Shown: one piece after another, positions 37,246 to 46,159 of the stretch
Position numbering within the stretch: the stretch's first letter is position 1
How the letters are laid out: every line of letters begins with the position of its first letter
Assembly: GCA_963829965.1 (NCBI GenBank)
Contig: CAWHLK010000043.1
Span: 1 to 64,000 of the forward strand
Source of the DNA: DASXZH01 sp963829965
GTDB taxonomy: Bacteria > Armatimonadota > Fimbriimonadia > Fimbriimonadales > Fimbriimonadaceae
Direction of reading: 5' to 3'
Length of the DNA: 64,000 bases
The notes under the pieces: generated by a model
Databases searched by the model: none
Seen by the model: the letters and a program-made list of their open reading frames with translations, nothing else
What the model was told of the DNA's origin: nothing
Made by a program: the position numbers and the translations under genes

Positions 37246-39039
37246 CTAAAAAGTTGGAGGCTCATCGATGAGGCTTTGAAAGGCGTCCAGCCAAGGCTCA
37301 TACCGCCGCCAGCGCTCGAGAGAGCTCGTATACACGGGCTGCCTCGCCTGCCTATGGCTCATCGTTGAGATCACTCGTTCGTTCTGTTCGGGACGGAGGC
37401 ACGCTTCATTCCAATCCAATCCGCAAAACTCAATCAACCGCCGTGTTACCGCTTCCTGATCGGATACAAGATCCTCATAGATTACTTCCAGCAAGCGGTT
37501 GGCCGGAATAACCTTGCGCCAGTGCGCCATCAGCCGCGCGTACTGCCGATAGGCGAACACGATGTTCTCCTTATCATGCGAGTAGACGGGGGCGTGATTG
37601 AATGTTGTCATGTAGAAGGACAGGCAGTTATCCACCGGATGCCTTCGGCAATGCAGGAATCGAGCGTTCGGAAATAAGAGATGCAAAAGCCCAACATGCA
37701 GATAGTTAAACGGCAGCTTATCGGTGACTCGGGTTGCGTCCGGGCCGATCCCGCGCAGTAACTGAAGATATCGCTGAGCCGCCGTTCTTGCCGCAACTCC
37801 GTCCACTTTGCCTTCCCCGAGAACGACAGCCTTCACCGCCTCGCTGGACCAAAATGCAATCTCACCTCCCGCAGAGACGAACGGATGGCTCGAGACGATG
37901 CTTTCAGTTAGGGTGGTTCCCGAACGGGGCATTCCAACGATGAATAGCGGGAGGTCTGTATCCAAGGCCAAGGCTCGATTGTTGCCGACAAACTCCTCAC
38001 TGAAAGTGGCAATCAGATCATCGGTATATCCCTCCAATTGCGCGGCGCTGAAAGGCTCGGGGGCAAGGCTCTTGAAGACGCGGTTCGCGTCATCAAAATC
38101 CGCCATGGCGCGTTGGTAGTCACCGAGATCGTTATAGGCGCTCCCCAAGGCCAGCTGCAGCACACCGCGCCCAAGGTCGTCCGCCGCAGTCGCTTCCACC
38201 AGCTCTTCCATTCGCTTTACAATCGGCAAGTCCGCAGCAGTGAACTTCTTGGACTGCGTCAAGTACCAATAAGCGGGGGCCATCTGAGGATCGAGTTCGA
38301 TAGCGCGGTTAAGGTCATCAATCGCGCGCTCGTGCTTCCCCTGCTGCTGCAGGATCGCGCCTCTGAGAAAGTAAGCGGGGGCGTGGTTTGGATTTGCGCT
38401 AAGAACCGCGTCCAAGTCCAACAGAGCCTCATCCGTGCGTTCGATGCGCGAAAGCGCTTCCGCTCGCAACATCCTTTCGTCGTAAGTCAGGCCCCTCAAC
38501 TGGGAAAGCCGGTCGAGAGCGGACAACTGTCCTTGGTAGTCCTTCAAGTTGGAAGAAGCCGAGGCCAACAAATGAAGGCTCCTTTCAGAGCACGGATTCA
38601 AAGCAAGAACCCGCCGGCAGGATTCCGCCGCTTCCCGCCAACGCTTCGTCCTTTCATAGGCTGATGCGAGGTTCTGGTGCAGCGCTTCGTTATCGGGAAG
38701 AAGTTCTACCGCGCGCTTGAAACAATCGATGGCTTGGTTCTCGTCTCCGAGGGCGGCCAGACACATTGCGCGGCTGTTCCAAACGTGGCCGTTATTGGCA
38801 TCGAGTTCGAGCAGCCGGCCAAGGCAGGCTGAGGCGTCCTGAAACTTCTGGAGCCTCCAAAGAATAGACGCAAGCTGTGAAAGGGCGCGGGTGTCCTGCG
38901 GAAACCGAATGAGGAGATCCTGCAGCAGCTGAACAGCTTCCGCATACTTGTTCTCATTTGCCAGTGCGATGGCTCGCTGGAGCAAGACATCCGGCTGGGC
39001 CTCGTCCAGGACCTCGTTCGAAGCGGAAGGGTCATTCAA
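37246..39039 (-). CDS. TPR-repeat sulfotransferase (copy B of operon)
   Basis: Intact, 597 residues, same plan as its neighbours. TPR units cover residues ~10-290 (ALASASSNLKDYQGQLSALDRL; APAYFLRGAILQQQGKHERA). The sulfotransferase domain has LFIVGMPRSGTTLTESIVSSHP near residue 368, VSAGGEIAFW, VTDKLPFNYLHVGLL and CRRHPVDNCLSFYMTTF. The closing motif NERVISTMSHRQARQPVYTSSLERWRRYEPW is shared by all four copies and suits a PAPS-binding C-terminal lid. Gap to the upstream copy is 9 bases, so the three genes are surely cotranscribed. Confidence 0.85.
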   Translation of the reverse strand: MNDPSASNEVLDEAQPDVLLQRAIALANENKYAEAVQLLQDLLIRFPQDTRALSQLASILWRLQKFQDASACLGRLLELDANNGHVWNSRAMCLAALGDENQAIDCFKRAVELLPDNEALHQNLASAYERTKRWREAAESCRRVLALNPCSERSLHLLASASSNLKDYQGQLSALDRLSQLRGLTYDERMLRAEALSRIERTDEALLDLDAVLSANPNHAPAYFLRGAILQQQGKHERAIDDLNRAIELDPQMAPAYWYLTQSKKFTAADLPIVKRMEELVEATAADDLGRGVLQLALGSAYNDLGDYQRAMADFDDANRVFKSLAPEPFSAAQLEGYTDDLIATFSEEFVGNNRALALDTDLPLFIVGMPRSGTTLTESIVSSHPFVSAGGEIAFWSSEAVKAVVLGEGKVDGVAARTAAQRYLQLLRGIGPDATRVTDKLPFNYLHVGLLHLLFPNARFLHCRRHPVDNCLSFYMTTFNHAPVYSHDKENIVFAYRQYARLMAHWRKVIPANRLLEVIYEDLVSDQEAVTRRLIEFCGLDWNEACLRPEQNERVISTMSHRQARQPVYTSSLERWRRYEPWLDAFQSLIDEPPTF

Positions 39040-39048
39040 TTTCTGCTC

Positions 39049-40906
39049 TCAGCGTGGTGGCGGGAGTTCAAGGAGCTCACGAAACTCGCCGAGCCAAGGT
39101 TCATAGTTACGCCAACGCTCCACCGATCCCTTGTAGAGAGGTTGGCGCGCCTGCCAGTGACTCGCGGTCGAAATCATCCGATCATTCATTTCAGGCCGCA
39201 GACAGGCATCGTCCCATTCAAGGCCACAAAATGCGACCAAGTTCCGGGTGACCGTCTCTTGATTTGAAATGAGTTCCTCGTAATCCAATTCAAACAGTCT
39301 GTCCACCGGCAAAACGTTGCGCCAATGAGCCATCAGGCGCGCATATTCGCGATAGGTGGATACGATTTGTGCCTTATCGTGCACGTAATCTGCGCCCGCA
39401 AACATATTCATATAGAACGAGAGGCAGTTGTCCACCGGGTGCCTTCGGCAATGCACAAAACGGGCATTGGGAAACAAAGCATGCAATAAGCCCACATTCT
39501 GCGTGTTTTGGGGCAGCTTGTCCGTGACCCGATTCGCACCGTCCGCCATTTCGGTGATGATTGCGAGATACCGGTTGGCCGCATCCCACGCGCTCTTCTC
39601 GTCGATCGCTAGAGTCTCCGTAGAAAATGCCTTCAGCCCCTCTTGTATCCAAAAAGGGTTTTCGCCACCCGCGTGAACTCCGGGGTGGCTTGAGAGAATG
39701 GTTTCTGTTAACGTGGTGCCCGAACGAGGCAGGCCAACGATAAAGACGGGAAGTTCCGTGGCAAGAGAAGGAAGCCTATGCTCGACAAAGAACTCCTTGG
39801 TGAAGGTGGCGATCAGGCGGTTGTCTAGTTGGATCACCGTCTCAGGTTGAAATTCGCGCGTTTGGAGCGCCTTCAAAATGCGATGTCCCGAGTCAAAATT
39901 GGCCATCGCCCGTTCATATTCTTTTTGATCGTCATAAGCCTTGCCGAGGGCAAACCGTATGATTGCGCCGTCAACAACCTCCTCCCCCAGTTTTTCCGAG
40001 AGGCGCACCATTTGATCAATCAGTGCTTGATCGGCTTTCCCGAAGCGCCTGCTCTGGAGTCAGATGCAGGTAGGGAGTAGCGAAGTCCGGGTCAATTTTG
40101 ATCGCCTCATTCAACTCTACGACCGAATCTTCATGCCGTCCTATCTGTTGGAGGGCTACCGCCTTGATGAGGCGCGCCTTGGAGTTTCCCGGATCCGACT
40201 TCAGGATTGGCTCTACAAGGGCTATAGCATCCTGAGCACGTTCTTTGAGCAAGAAAATATCGCATTGCAGAAGTTGGTCGTCACTCCTTAGTTCTCTAAG
40301 TTGCGCCAAAGCGTTAATCGCCTTTTGAGCCTCATCGGTGACTCCGAGAATGAAATAGGCCTTGGCAAGTCCTCGAAGACAATCGGCGGATCGAGGCTCC
40401 AGTTGAAGGCCCGCCCAGTAAGCCTGCGCTGCAAGAGCAGGCTTATGCACTTGCTCTAATGCCTGCCCCAAATTGAGTTGAAAGGCATAAACCTCCGGCT
40501 TCAGAACGGCAGCTTGGCGCAGACACGGTAGGGCTTCCTCAATTCGGCCCAAAGCGGTGAAGCACAGTCCGCAACTATTCCACAGGTGGGCGTTTTCCGG
40601 ATCTTCACGGAGCAGCCGGCGGCATTGTTCAGCACATTCCCGGTATCGCCCCAATCCCCAAAGGAGTGAGGCAAGGATCAAACGGGCAGAGCTGTTATGT
40701 GGGGCGTTCTCCAAGAAGCCGGTAAGCATGTTGGCCGCCTCAAGTTGCCGCCCCGTGTTCGACAAGGACCGGGCCAAGAGCTGCACAGCCTCTGCAGAAT
40801 GGGGATTTTGTTTGAGTTCCTGGCGGGACGCCACTTCAACATCTTGCCATCTGAGTTCCCCGGCCGCAATTGCTGCAGTCTCCAAGAGCGAAGGGTTTTC
40901 CATCAA
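39049..40906 (-). CDS. TPR-repeat sulfotransferase (copy A of operon), one frameshift
   Basis: First gene of the minus-strand operon. TPR repeats from ~residue 10 to 300 (LWGLGRYRECAEQCRRLL; AYWAGLQLEPRSADCLRGLAKAYFILG). A one-base shift near 40,035 separates them from the catalytic half; corrected, the text runs FGKADQALIDQMVRLSEKL. The catalytic half has VFIVGLPRSGTTLTETILSSHP, VTDKLPQNTQNVGLLHALFP and CRRHPVDNCLSFYMNMFAG. Total about 618 residues. The shift could be an assembly error, since all motifs on both sides are intact. The promoter should lie in the 150 bases shared with the divergent pseudopilin gene. Confidence 0.8.
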
Positions 40907-41015
40907 GAACCCAGCTAGAATATGAGGACAGGCTTCAGTTTTTTATACATTATTCTAAATGCCGCTTGGCATTGACCCGTTTTTTATATTATTATGTAGC
41001 TTGACGCTAAACGTA

Positions 41016-41052
41016 CCAGCCAACTATTTTGGCTGGTTTATTTTATTGGAGG
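41016..41052 (+). promoter_or_regulatory. Leader hairpin and ribosome binding site of the pseudopilin gene
   Basis: CCAGCCA (41,018-41,024) and TGGCTGG (41,031-41,037) form a small hairpin, followed by a T-rich stretch and GGAGG (41,048-41,052) 6 bases before GTG 41059. The hairpin may be a weak attenuator or simply protect the mRNA 5' end. The strong Shine-Dalgarno decides the GTG start rather than the upstream ATG 41029. Confidence 0.5.
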
Positions 41053-41058
41053 AATCAC

Positions 41059-42093
41059 GTGCTTAAAAACAGAGCCTTTACGCTCATTGAGCTTTTGGTC
41101 GTTATCGCGATCATTGCTATTCTAGCTGCCATTCTATTCCCGGTCTTTGCACAAGCTAAGCTTGCCGCCAAGAAGACGGCATCCCTTTCCAACATCAAGC
41201 AGATCACGCTTGCCAACATCATGTACGAGAACGATTACGATGACGATTTCGTGCTGATGAGCCAGAACTTCTACAACACAGGTTGCGGCATTCCCGCCCT
41301 CAGTGGAACCACGGCTTGTTTGACCGCTCCGTATGCGCCTGCGCTGAACTGGGACCTGCTCCTTTTGCCCTACGTTAAGACGCTTGGTCTGTACGTGGAC
41401 CCCGCCACTGGCGATCCCCAGAACATTTTCAGCGGTGGACCCAACGCTATTCCTGCGAACCAAAACGGCTCCGCTCAATACGGATACAACAACGTTTTCC
41501 TCTCGCCGATCGTTATCCTCGACACAACCACGGGTGGTTGGCTGCCGACGAGCCTTGGCTACCAGTTCGCTGGTGTCGGCAAGTCGCAGACCATCGCCGT
41601 TCACCCGGCAACCACACCGATGTTCGTGGGCGCCCAGGGCAGCGTTCAGAAGTTCCCATTCCCTCCGGTTGGGTTCCCGCCAAAGGAAACCGGTGCCCCG
41701 ACTGGCGCCAACCAGTTCCTTACTCCTGACAATGATGCAGCGGTTCCTCCTGGAATCGGCGAGCAGATTTATCTGGCCACCAACCGCTTGGAGCTCGTTG
41801 GCACAACCAGCACGGCTCCGCTTTGGGCAAGCCAGTGGGTTATGAACACACCTCTCGGCGAGCTGACTGCCGACGTTCGCTGCCTCAACCCCTATATTGG
41901 ATCGGTGACAGGCTTCGTCGATGGCCACGCAAAGGTCATGACTGCCGGCGCTTTGGCCGCAGGAACGGACTTTGGCTCATCCAACACGACGGAGGGCGGT
42001 GGAAACGGTTCTCAGGTCACGAACGTCAACAACTACGTCTGGACGCTGGATGGCACCTTGAACGATGCCGGTCAGTCGACCCTGTTCCCCTAA
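41059..42093 (+). CDS. Type IV pilin-like protein, divergent from the sulfotransferase operon
   Basis: Intact, 344 residues from GTG 41059. NRAFTLIELLVVIAIIAILAAILFPVFAQAK is the prepilin cleavage site and N-terminal helix. NIKQITLANIMYENDYDDD follows. The C-terminal part is long, rich in Gly, Thr, Asn, Ser and Pro, and ends with a GFVDGHAKVM motif, the DG end of H-X9-DG with the His replaced. The many Ser/Thr residues make it an obvious candidate acceptor for the neighbouring glycosyl- and sulfotransferases. That link is inferred from position only. Confidence 0.87.
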   Translation: MLKNRAFTLIELLVVIAIIAILAAILFPVFAQAKLAAKKTASLSNIKQITLANIMYENDYDDDFVLMSQNFYNTGCGIPALSGTTACLTAPYAPALNWDLLLLPYVKTLGLYVDPATGDPQNIFSGGPNAIPANQNGSAQYGYNNVFLSPIVILDTTTGGWLPTSLGYQFAGVGKSQTIAVHPATTPMFVGAQGSVQKFPFPPVGFPPKETGAPTGANQFLTPDNDAAVPPGIGEQIYLATNRLELVGTTSTAPLWASQWVMNTPLGELTADVRCLNPYIGSVTGFVDGHAKVMTAGALAAGTDFGSSNTTEGGGNGSQVTNVNNYVWTLDGTLNDAGQSTLFP

Positions 42094-42102
42094 TGTGTTG
42101 GT

Positions 42103-42108
42103 TATAAT
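42103..42108 (+). promoter_or_regulatory. TATAAT box 7 bases before a start codon
   Basis: TATAAT followed by AAACTCC and ATG 42116. The spacing equals that at 31,426-31,439. No ribosome binding site lies between, so a leaderless mRNA is likely. Confidence 0.5.
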
Positions 42109-42115
42109 AAACTCC

Positions 42116-42325
42116 ATGAAACATTTGGGAATTTTTCTAGGGTTCTGCTTGTTGACCGTTTATTGCGTTGGTTGCTCCGGCACGTCGCCGGAAGCAAAGG
42201 CTCTGCATGATGCGGAAATGAAACCGGTGAATCCTGCGGCAGTTGTGACGCCCGATAAAATCGTCAGCAAACCTGGCGAATCGAAGATAATGACTGCCAA
42301 AAGAATGCTCGGTCACGGCATGTAG
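42116..42325 (+). CDS. Small lipoprotein
   Basis: 69 residues. MKHLGIFLGFCLLTVYCVGC is a lipoprotein signal with the lipidated Cys at residue 20, leaving a mature peptide of ~50 residues rich in Pro, Lys and Ala (VNPAAVVTPDKIVSKPGES). No family recognised. It stands between the pseudopilin gene and a strong terminator. Confidence 0.65.
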   Translation: MKHLGIFLGFCLLTVYCVGCSGTSPEAKALHDAEMKPVNPAAVVTPDKIVSKPGESKIMTAKRMLGHGM

Positions 42326-42346
42326 TTCAAATCTAGAAACATTGGA

Positions 42347-42387
42347 AAAATGCCACTTGAGATCTCTCTCGAGTGGCATTTTTCTTT
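42347..42387 (+). terminator. Rho-independent terminator
   Basis: AAAAATGCCACTTGAGA pairs with TCTCTCGAGTGGCATTTTT: a 10-pair stem with flanking A and T runs, so it can work in both directions. It closes the pseudopilin/lipoprotein unit. Confidence 0.8.
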
Positions 42388-42399
42388 ATTAATTGCAGG

Positions 42400-44678
42400 A
42401 TGCAGGATGACTTAGATTCCGGCCGCTGGCCCCCTTTTGCCCTTGGCGCCGGGGAAGAAGCGGTTAAGCCGCTCAACAATCTGATTCGCCGAGCTGAGAT
42501 GGTCGTCGAGCGCGGCCTTGGTCATGATAGGTCGGCGCGATCCCTCGTCGCCGCCGCGCGGGAACTGCAATCCTTCGCAGAAACAAGAAGTCGGCACACT
42601 GATGTCCTCGGTTGCGAAGGCAACGATGCAGGATCCAAGCGGCCGCATTCAGTGCCAAGTTGGATGCTGCCACTGTTGCTACCGGGTACCCGAAGCCTCC
42701 ATCCCGGAACTCGCCCTGATTTGGGACACGCTGTCTGGTTTTTCACAAGAAGAACTGAAAGCCATACGCTCCAGAGTCCAACAATACGTTACCGAAACGG
42801 CGCCAAAGCGCCCTGAGCAGTTGGGCCAGGTTAGGTCTGCCTGTCCTCTTCTTGTAGATTCTCGCTGCAGCATCTACGAAGCGCGCCCTCTTTCCTGCCG
42901 TGGCCTCAACTCGACTAATGCTTCGGCATGCGAGTCCATCCGCCTTGGATCGCGACCACCAAAGGATCGCCCAACTTGGGCCGATTTCGCTTTCCATACA
43001 ATGGCCCTGCGAATGGGAATGCGGCTCGGAGTCTTCTTTGAAGGATTGCCCCCCGAAACGGTCGACCTCGGCCATGCGCTCAGCGTTTTGCTCGAACATC
43101 CGGATTCGATCGAACAGTATTTGGAAGGAAAAGATAGGTTTAGCGGATCTCAGTCAAATTTCAAATCAGAGCAGTTCGATGCAAATCGAATATCGAACAC
43201 GAACGGCCCAGCGTTCATCGCTCAAGCCGAAATGGATCTGCCCTCAGGGAACCTTCCAGTAAAGGAAGCAAGCTTTCTGAGGGAGCAGAACAATGAATAT
43301 CTTCGGACAGGTGATTTCGAGCACTACACTCAAAGCCTAGGAGGGCATTCCGTTGGCGCCATGATGGCCCGAATAACTGTGCCGCGGGTGCCCCTGACCG
43401 AAGCCGAAATTGATGAGTCCCGTGCGAGATTTCTCGTCGCGATGCGAGAGTTCGTGGAAGAGAACTTCCCTCCGGCACAGGCGTTTGACGCTCTCTCATT
43501 CCACCAAACCATGAACTTGGCCTATCAGGGTAGGGACGATGTTGAGATTCTGCGCGAGCACGGGGATCTCATTATGGGAATTTAGTCGCAGAGCCCTCCC
43601 ACAGCTTTCTGAAACGCCTGCCACAAAGAGAAAACCGGGAAGGCTCCGCGTCGGCTACATAAGCGGGAGCCTAAATCGCTCGAACAATGGAAGATGGGCT
43701 TGGCCGTGGGTTCGCCATCACTCGAAGCACATCGAGACCTTTTGCTATCTCGTCGGCTCCCGATCCGACGATATTACGAACCTCTTTCGGAGCTACTCGG
43801 ACCATTTCTACTGGCTGAACCGAAGCGTAAGCCAAAACGCTCTCTTCGTTCAGTCGCATGATTTGGACATCTTGATCTTCACGGATATTGGGATCTACGC
43901 TCGAATGACCCAGTATTCGAGCCTTCGGCTTGCACCCGTGCAATGCACGGCTTGGGGTGGCCCCGAAACAAGCGGCCTGCCTACGATCGACTACTATCTG
44001 TCTTCCGACTATATGGAGCCGGTTGAAGGCGAACGTTTTTACACAGAGAAGCTCTTGAGACTTCCCCGCTCAGGAATGCTTTTTTACCGCGATCAAACTC
44101 CGGTTCCGGACTTCGATCGAGCCCATTTTGGGCTCTCGGACTCAAATCCCTTCATCTTTATGGGCCAAGCCTGCATGAAACTGGTTCCAAAGTTCGACCA
44201 CCTGTTCGTCCAGATCTGCGATCGTGCCAGGTCTGAAATAGTGTTTCTTGAGAGCGACCCTCCCGGCGACTCAAACCTCGTTAAGCAGCGACTGGCACAA
44301 GCGGGCGTAAGGGCAAAATGGTTGCCTCCCATTTCCAGCGCGGAGTACTTGGCTCTGATGAAGTTGGCGGATGTTTCCATCGATCCCCACATGTGGAGCG
44401 GGGGGAACACCACGGTCCAGGCTCTGACGCTTGGAACGCCGGTCGTGACCTGGCCGGGGCCCTTTATGCGGAGCCGGCACAGTTTGGCGTTCCTTCGCCA
44501 AGCCAACGCAGAAGGCCTTGTAGCGTCAAGCGAAGCCGACTTTGTCGATCTTGTCTGCGACTTCGACCGCCAACGGGAGGCCATGAAAGAAATGGACGCC
44601 AATGCTCTTTATGGCGATCTTGGGGTCTTGGCCGCCCTTGATGAGTTTCTGTTCTCGGTTGGACCGCAAAGCGACTAA
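42400..44678 (+). CDS. YkgJ-GT41 fusion (copy B), frameshifted
   Basis: Start at ATG 42400 gives a helical lead like that of copy A, then a shift near 42,600 enters IQCQVGCCHCCYRV, the complete first Cys group. SACPLLVDSRCSIYEARPLSCRG and NASACES complete the metal site. A second shift near 43,580 links this to the GT41 half: LRVGYISGSLNRSNNGRW, LDILIFTDIGI, CTAWGGPETSGLPTIDYYLSSDYMEP, WSGGNTTVQALTLGTPVVTWPGPFMRSRHSLAF. The product would be ~755 residues. Both breaks keep the domains collinear with copy A. An alternative start without the first shift is ATG 42518. The alpha-L-fucosidase gene follows 147 bases later. Confidence 0.75.
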
Positions 44679-44812
44679 GCCCGTTTAGAACTCTGTCGTT
44701 TATTGCACGCTACAAAGCGGCAAACGTCGATTCATGAAGCACCCGGACCCGGCCTACCTATTGATGGGCGGATACGCGGAGCGATTTTCACCTCTCACTC
44801 CCTTTGATTCGT

Positions 44813-44818
44813 GTAGAC
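44813..44818 (+). promoter_or_regulatory. -10-like box 7 bases before the fucosidase start
   Basis: TAGACT followed by CGCCCC(C) and ATG 44826. It is weaker than TATAAT but at the same distance from the start codon as the boxes at 31,426 and 42,103, and again no ribosome binding site is present. Confidence 0.35.
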
Positions 44819-44825
44819 TCGCCCC

Positions 44826-46109
44826 ATGTTCCTCGCTCTAATCCCCGCGCTCGCTATGGCTTCTATTCACGGCCGAGGCGCCAATCTCGACCCGAACGAC
44901 AACGAAACCAAAGCCCACCGCGATCAGCGGATGAAATGGTGGCGTGAGGCGCGGTTTGGCATGTTCATCCACTGGGGCCTGTACGCCCAGTTCGAGGGCA
45001 GTTACCAGGGCAAGCAAACTCCCGGCATCGGCGAATGGATCATGCACGATCTAAAGATTCCTGTCGCCGATTACGCGGCGTACGCCAAGAACTTCAACCC
45101 GGTCCAGTTCGATGCCGATAAATGGGTCTCCATCGCCAAGGCAGCCGGCATGAAGTACATCGTGATGACGGCCAAGCACCATGAGGGCTTTCCGATGTAT
45201 CACACCAAGACCGATGGCTACAACATCTACGACGCCACGCCCTTCAAGCGGGAGCCGATTGCCGAGATGGCGGCCGCTTGCAAAAAGCAGGGTCTGAAGT
45301 TCGGCGTCTATTACTCCCAAGCCCAAGATTGGCACCACGCAGGCGGAGCGGCTTACGGCGGTCATTGGGACACGGCCCAGGACGGCGACCTCCATGAATA
45401 CGTGAAGAAGATCGCGGCGCCTCAAGTAGAAGAACTCATAACCAGGTTCCATCCGGCAGTGCTCTGGTGGGACACTCCAGTGGAAATGAGTCCGGAGGAC
45501 ATTCGCGAACTGACCGCCGCTCTCCCCAAAGACCCGGACCTGATCACCAACAACCGTCTCGGCAATGGTGTGCCAGGCGACACGGAAACGCCTGAGCAGG
45601 AGATTCCCGCCACCGGCTACAACCGGGACTGGGAGACATGCATGACCATTAACGACACTTGGGGCTACAAGTCGTTCGACACCAACTTCAAGTCCACAGA
45701 GACCCTGCTGAGAAACCTCATCGACATTGCCTCGAAGGGCGGGAACTACCTCCTGAACGTTGGCCCGGAGCCAACCGGCCTGATCCCCCAACCCGAAGTA
45801 GACCGCTTGGAGCAAATGGGCGAGTGGCTCAAAAAGAACGGCCGGAGCATTTACGGCACTACCGCAAGCCCCTTCAAAACCCTTCCCTTCGACGGACGCG
45901 CAACGGTAAAAGGCAGCTCACTCTTCCTCAATGTGTTTTCCTGGCCCGACGGAGGGCTAACCCTCCCGGATCCCGCCCGCCGCATAAGTTCGGCTCGAGT
46001 TTTGGCAACCGGCGAAAAGCTCGCGGTTTCGAAGGGAGCCGACGGCCGGCTGACCATCAGCAAGCCGTCCGCGCTTGATCCGATCTCAACCGCCATAGAA
46101 CTGCGCTGA
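44826..46109 (+). CDS. GH29 alpha-L-fucosidase
   Basis: Intact, 427 residues. A short hydrophobic N-terminus (MFLALIPALAMAS) may be a signal peptide. The catalytic barrel shows WWREARFGMFIHWGLYA, KWVSIAKAAGMKYIVMTAKHHEGFPMY, LKFGVYYSQAQDWHH and the nucleophile Asp in PAVLWWDTPVEM (about residue 216). NRDWETCMTINDTWGY and GGNYLLNVGPEPTG are GH29 hallmarks. A beta-sandwich tail completes it. It removes L-fucose from glycans, probably outside the cell. It sits between two GT41 fusions, which is notable because the plant GT41 protein SPINDLY transfers fucose. Confidence 0.9.
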   Translation: MFLALIPALAMASIHGRGANLDPNDNETKAHRDQRMKWWREARFGMFIHWGLYAQFEGSYQGKQTPGIGEWIMHDLKIPVADYAAYAKNFNPVQFDADKWVSIAKAAGMKYIVMTAKHHEGFPMYHTKTDGYNIYDATPFKREPIAEMAAACKKQGLKFGVYYSQAQDWHHAGGAAYGGHWDTAQDGDLHEYVKKIAAPQVEELITRFHPAVLWWDTPVEMSPEDIRELTAALPKDPDLITNNRLGNGVPGDTETPEQEIPATGYNRDWETCMTINDTWGYKSFDTNFKSTETLLRNLIDIASKGGNYLLNVGPEPTGLIPQPEVDRLEQMGEWLKKNGRSIYGTTASPFKTLPFDGRATVKGSSLFLNVFSWPDGGLTLPDPARRISSARVLATGEKLAVSKGADGRLTISKPSALDPISTAIELR

Positions 46110-46159
46110 GGTGTCCGCGCCCGCAAGCGGGCCTATCTTAGCAATTCTCAGGCGGGAGA

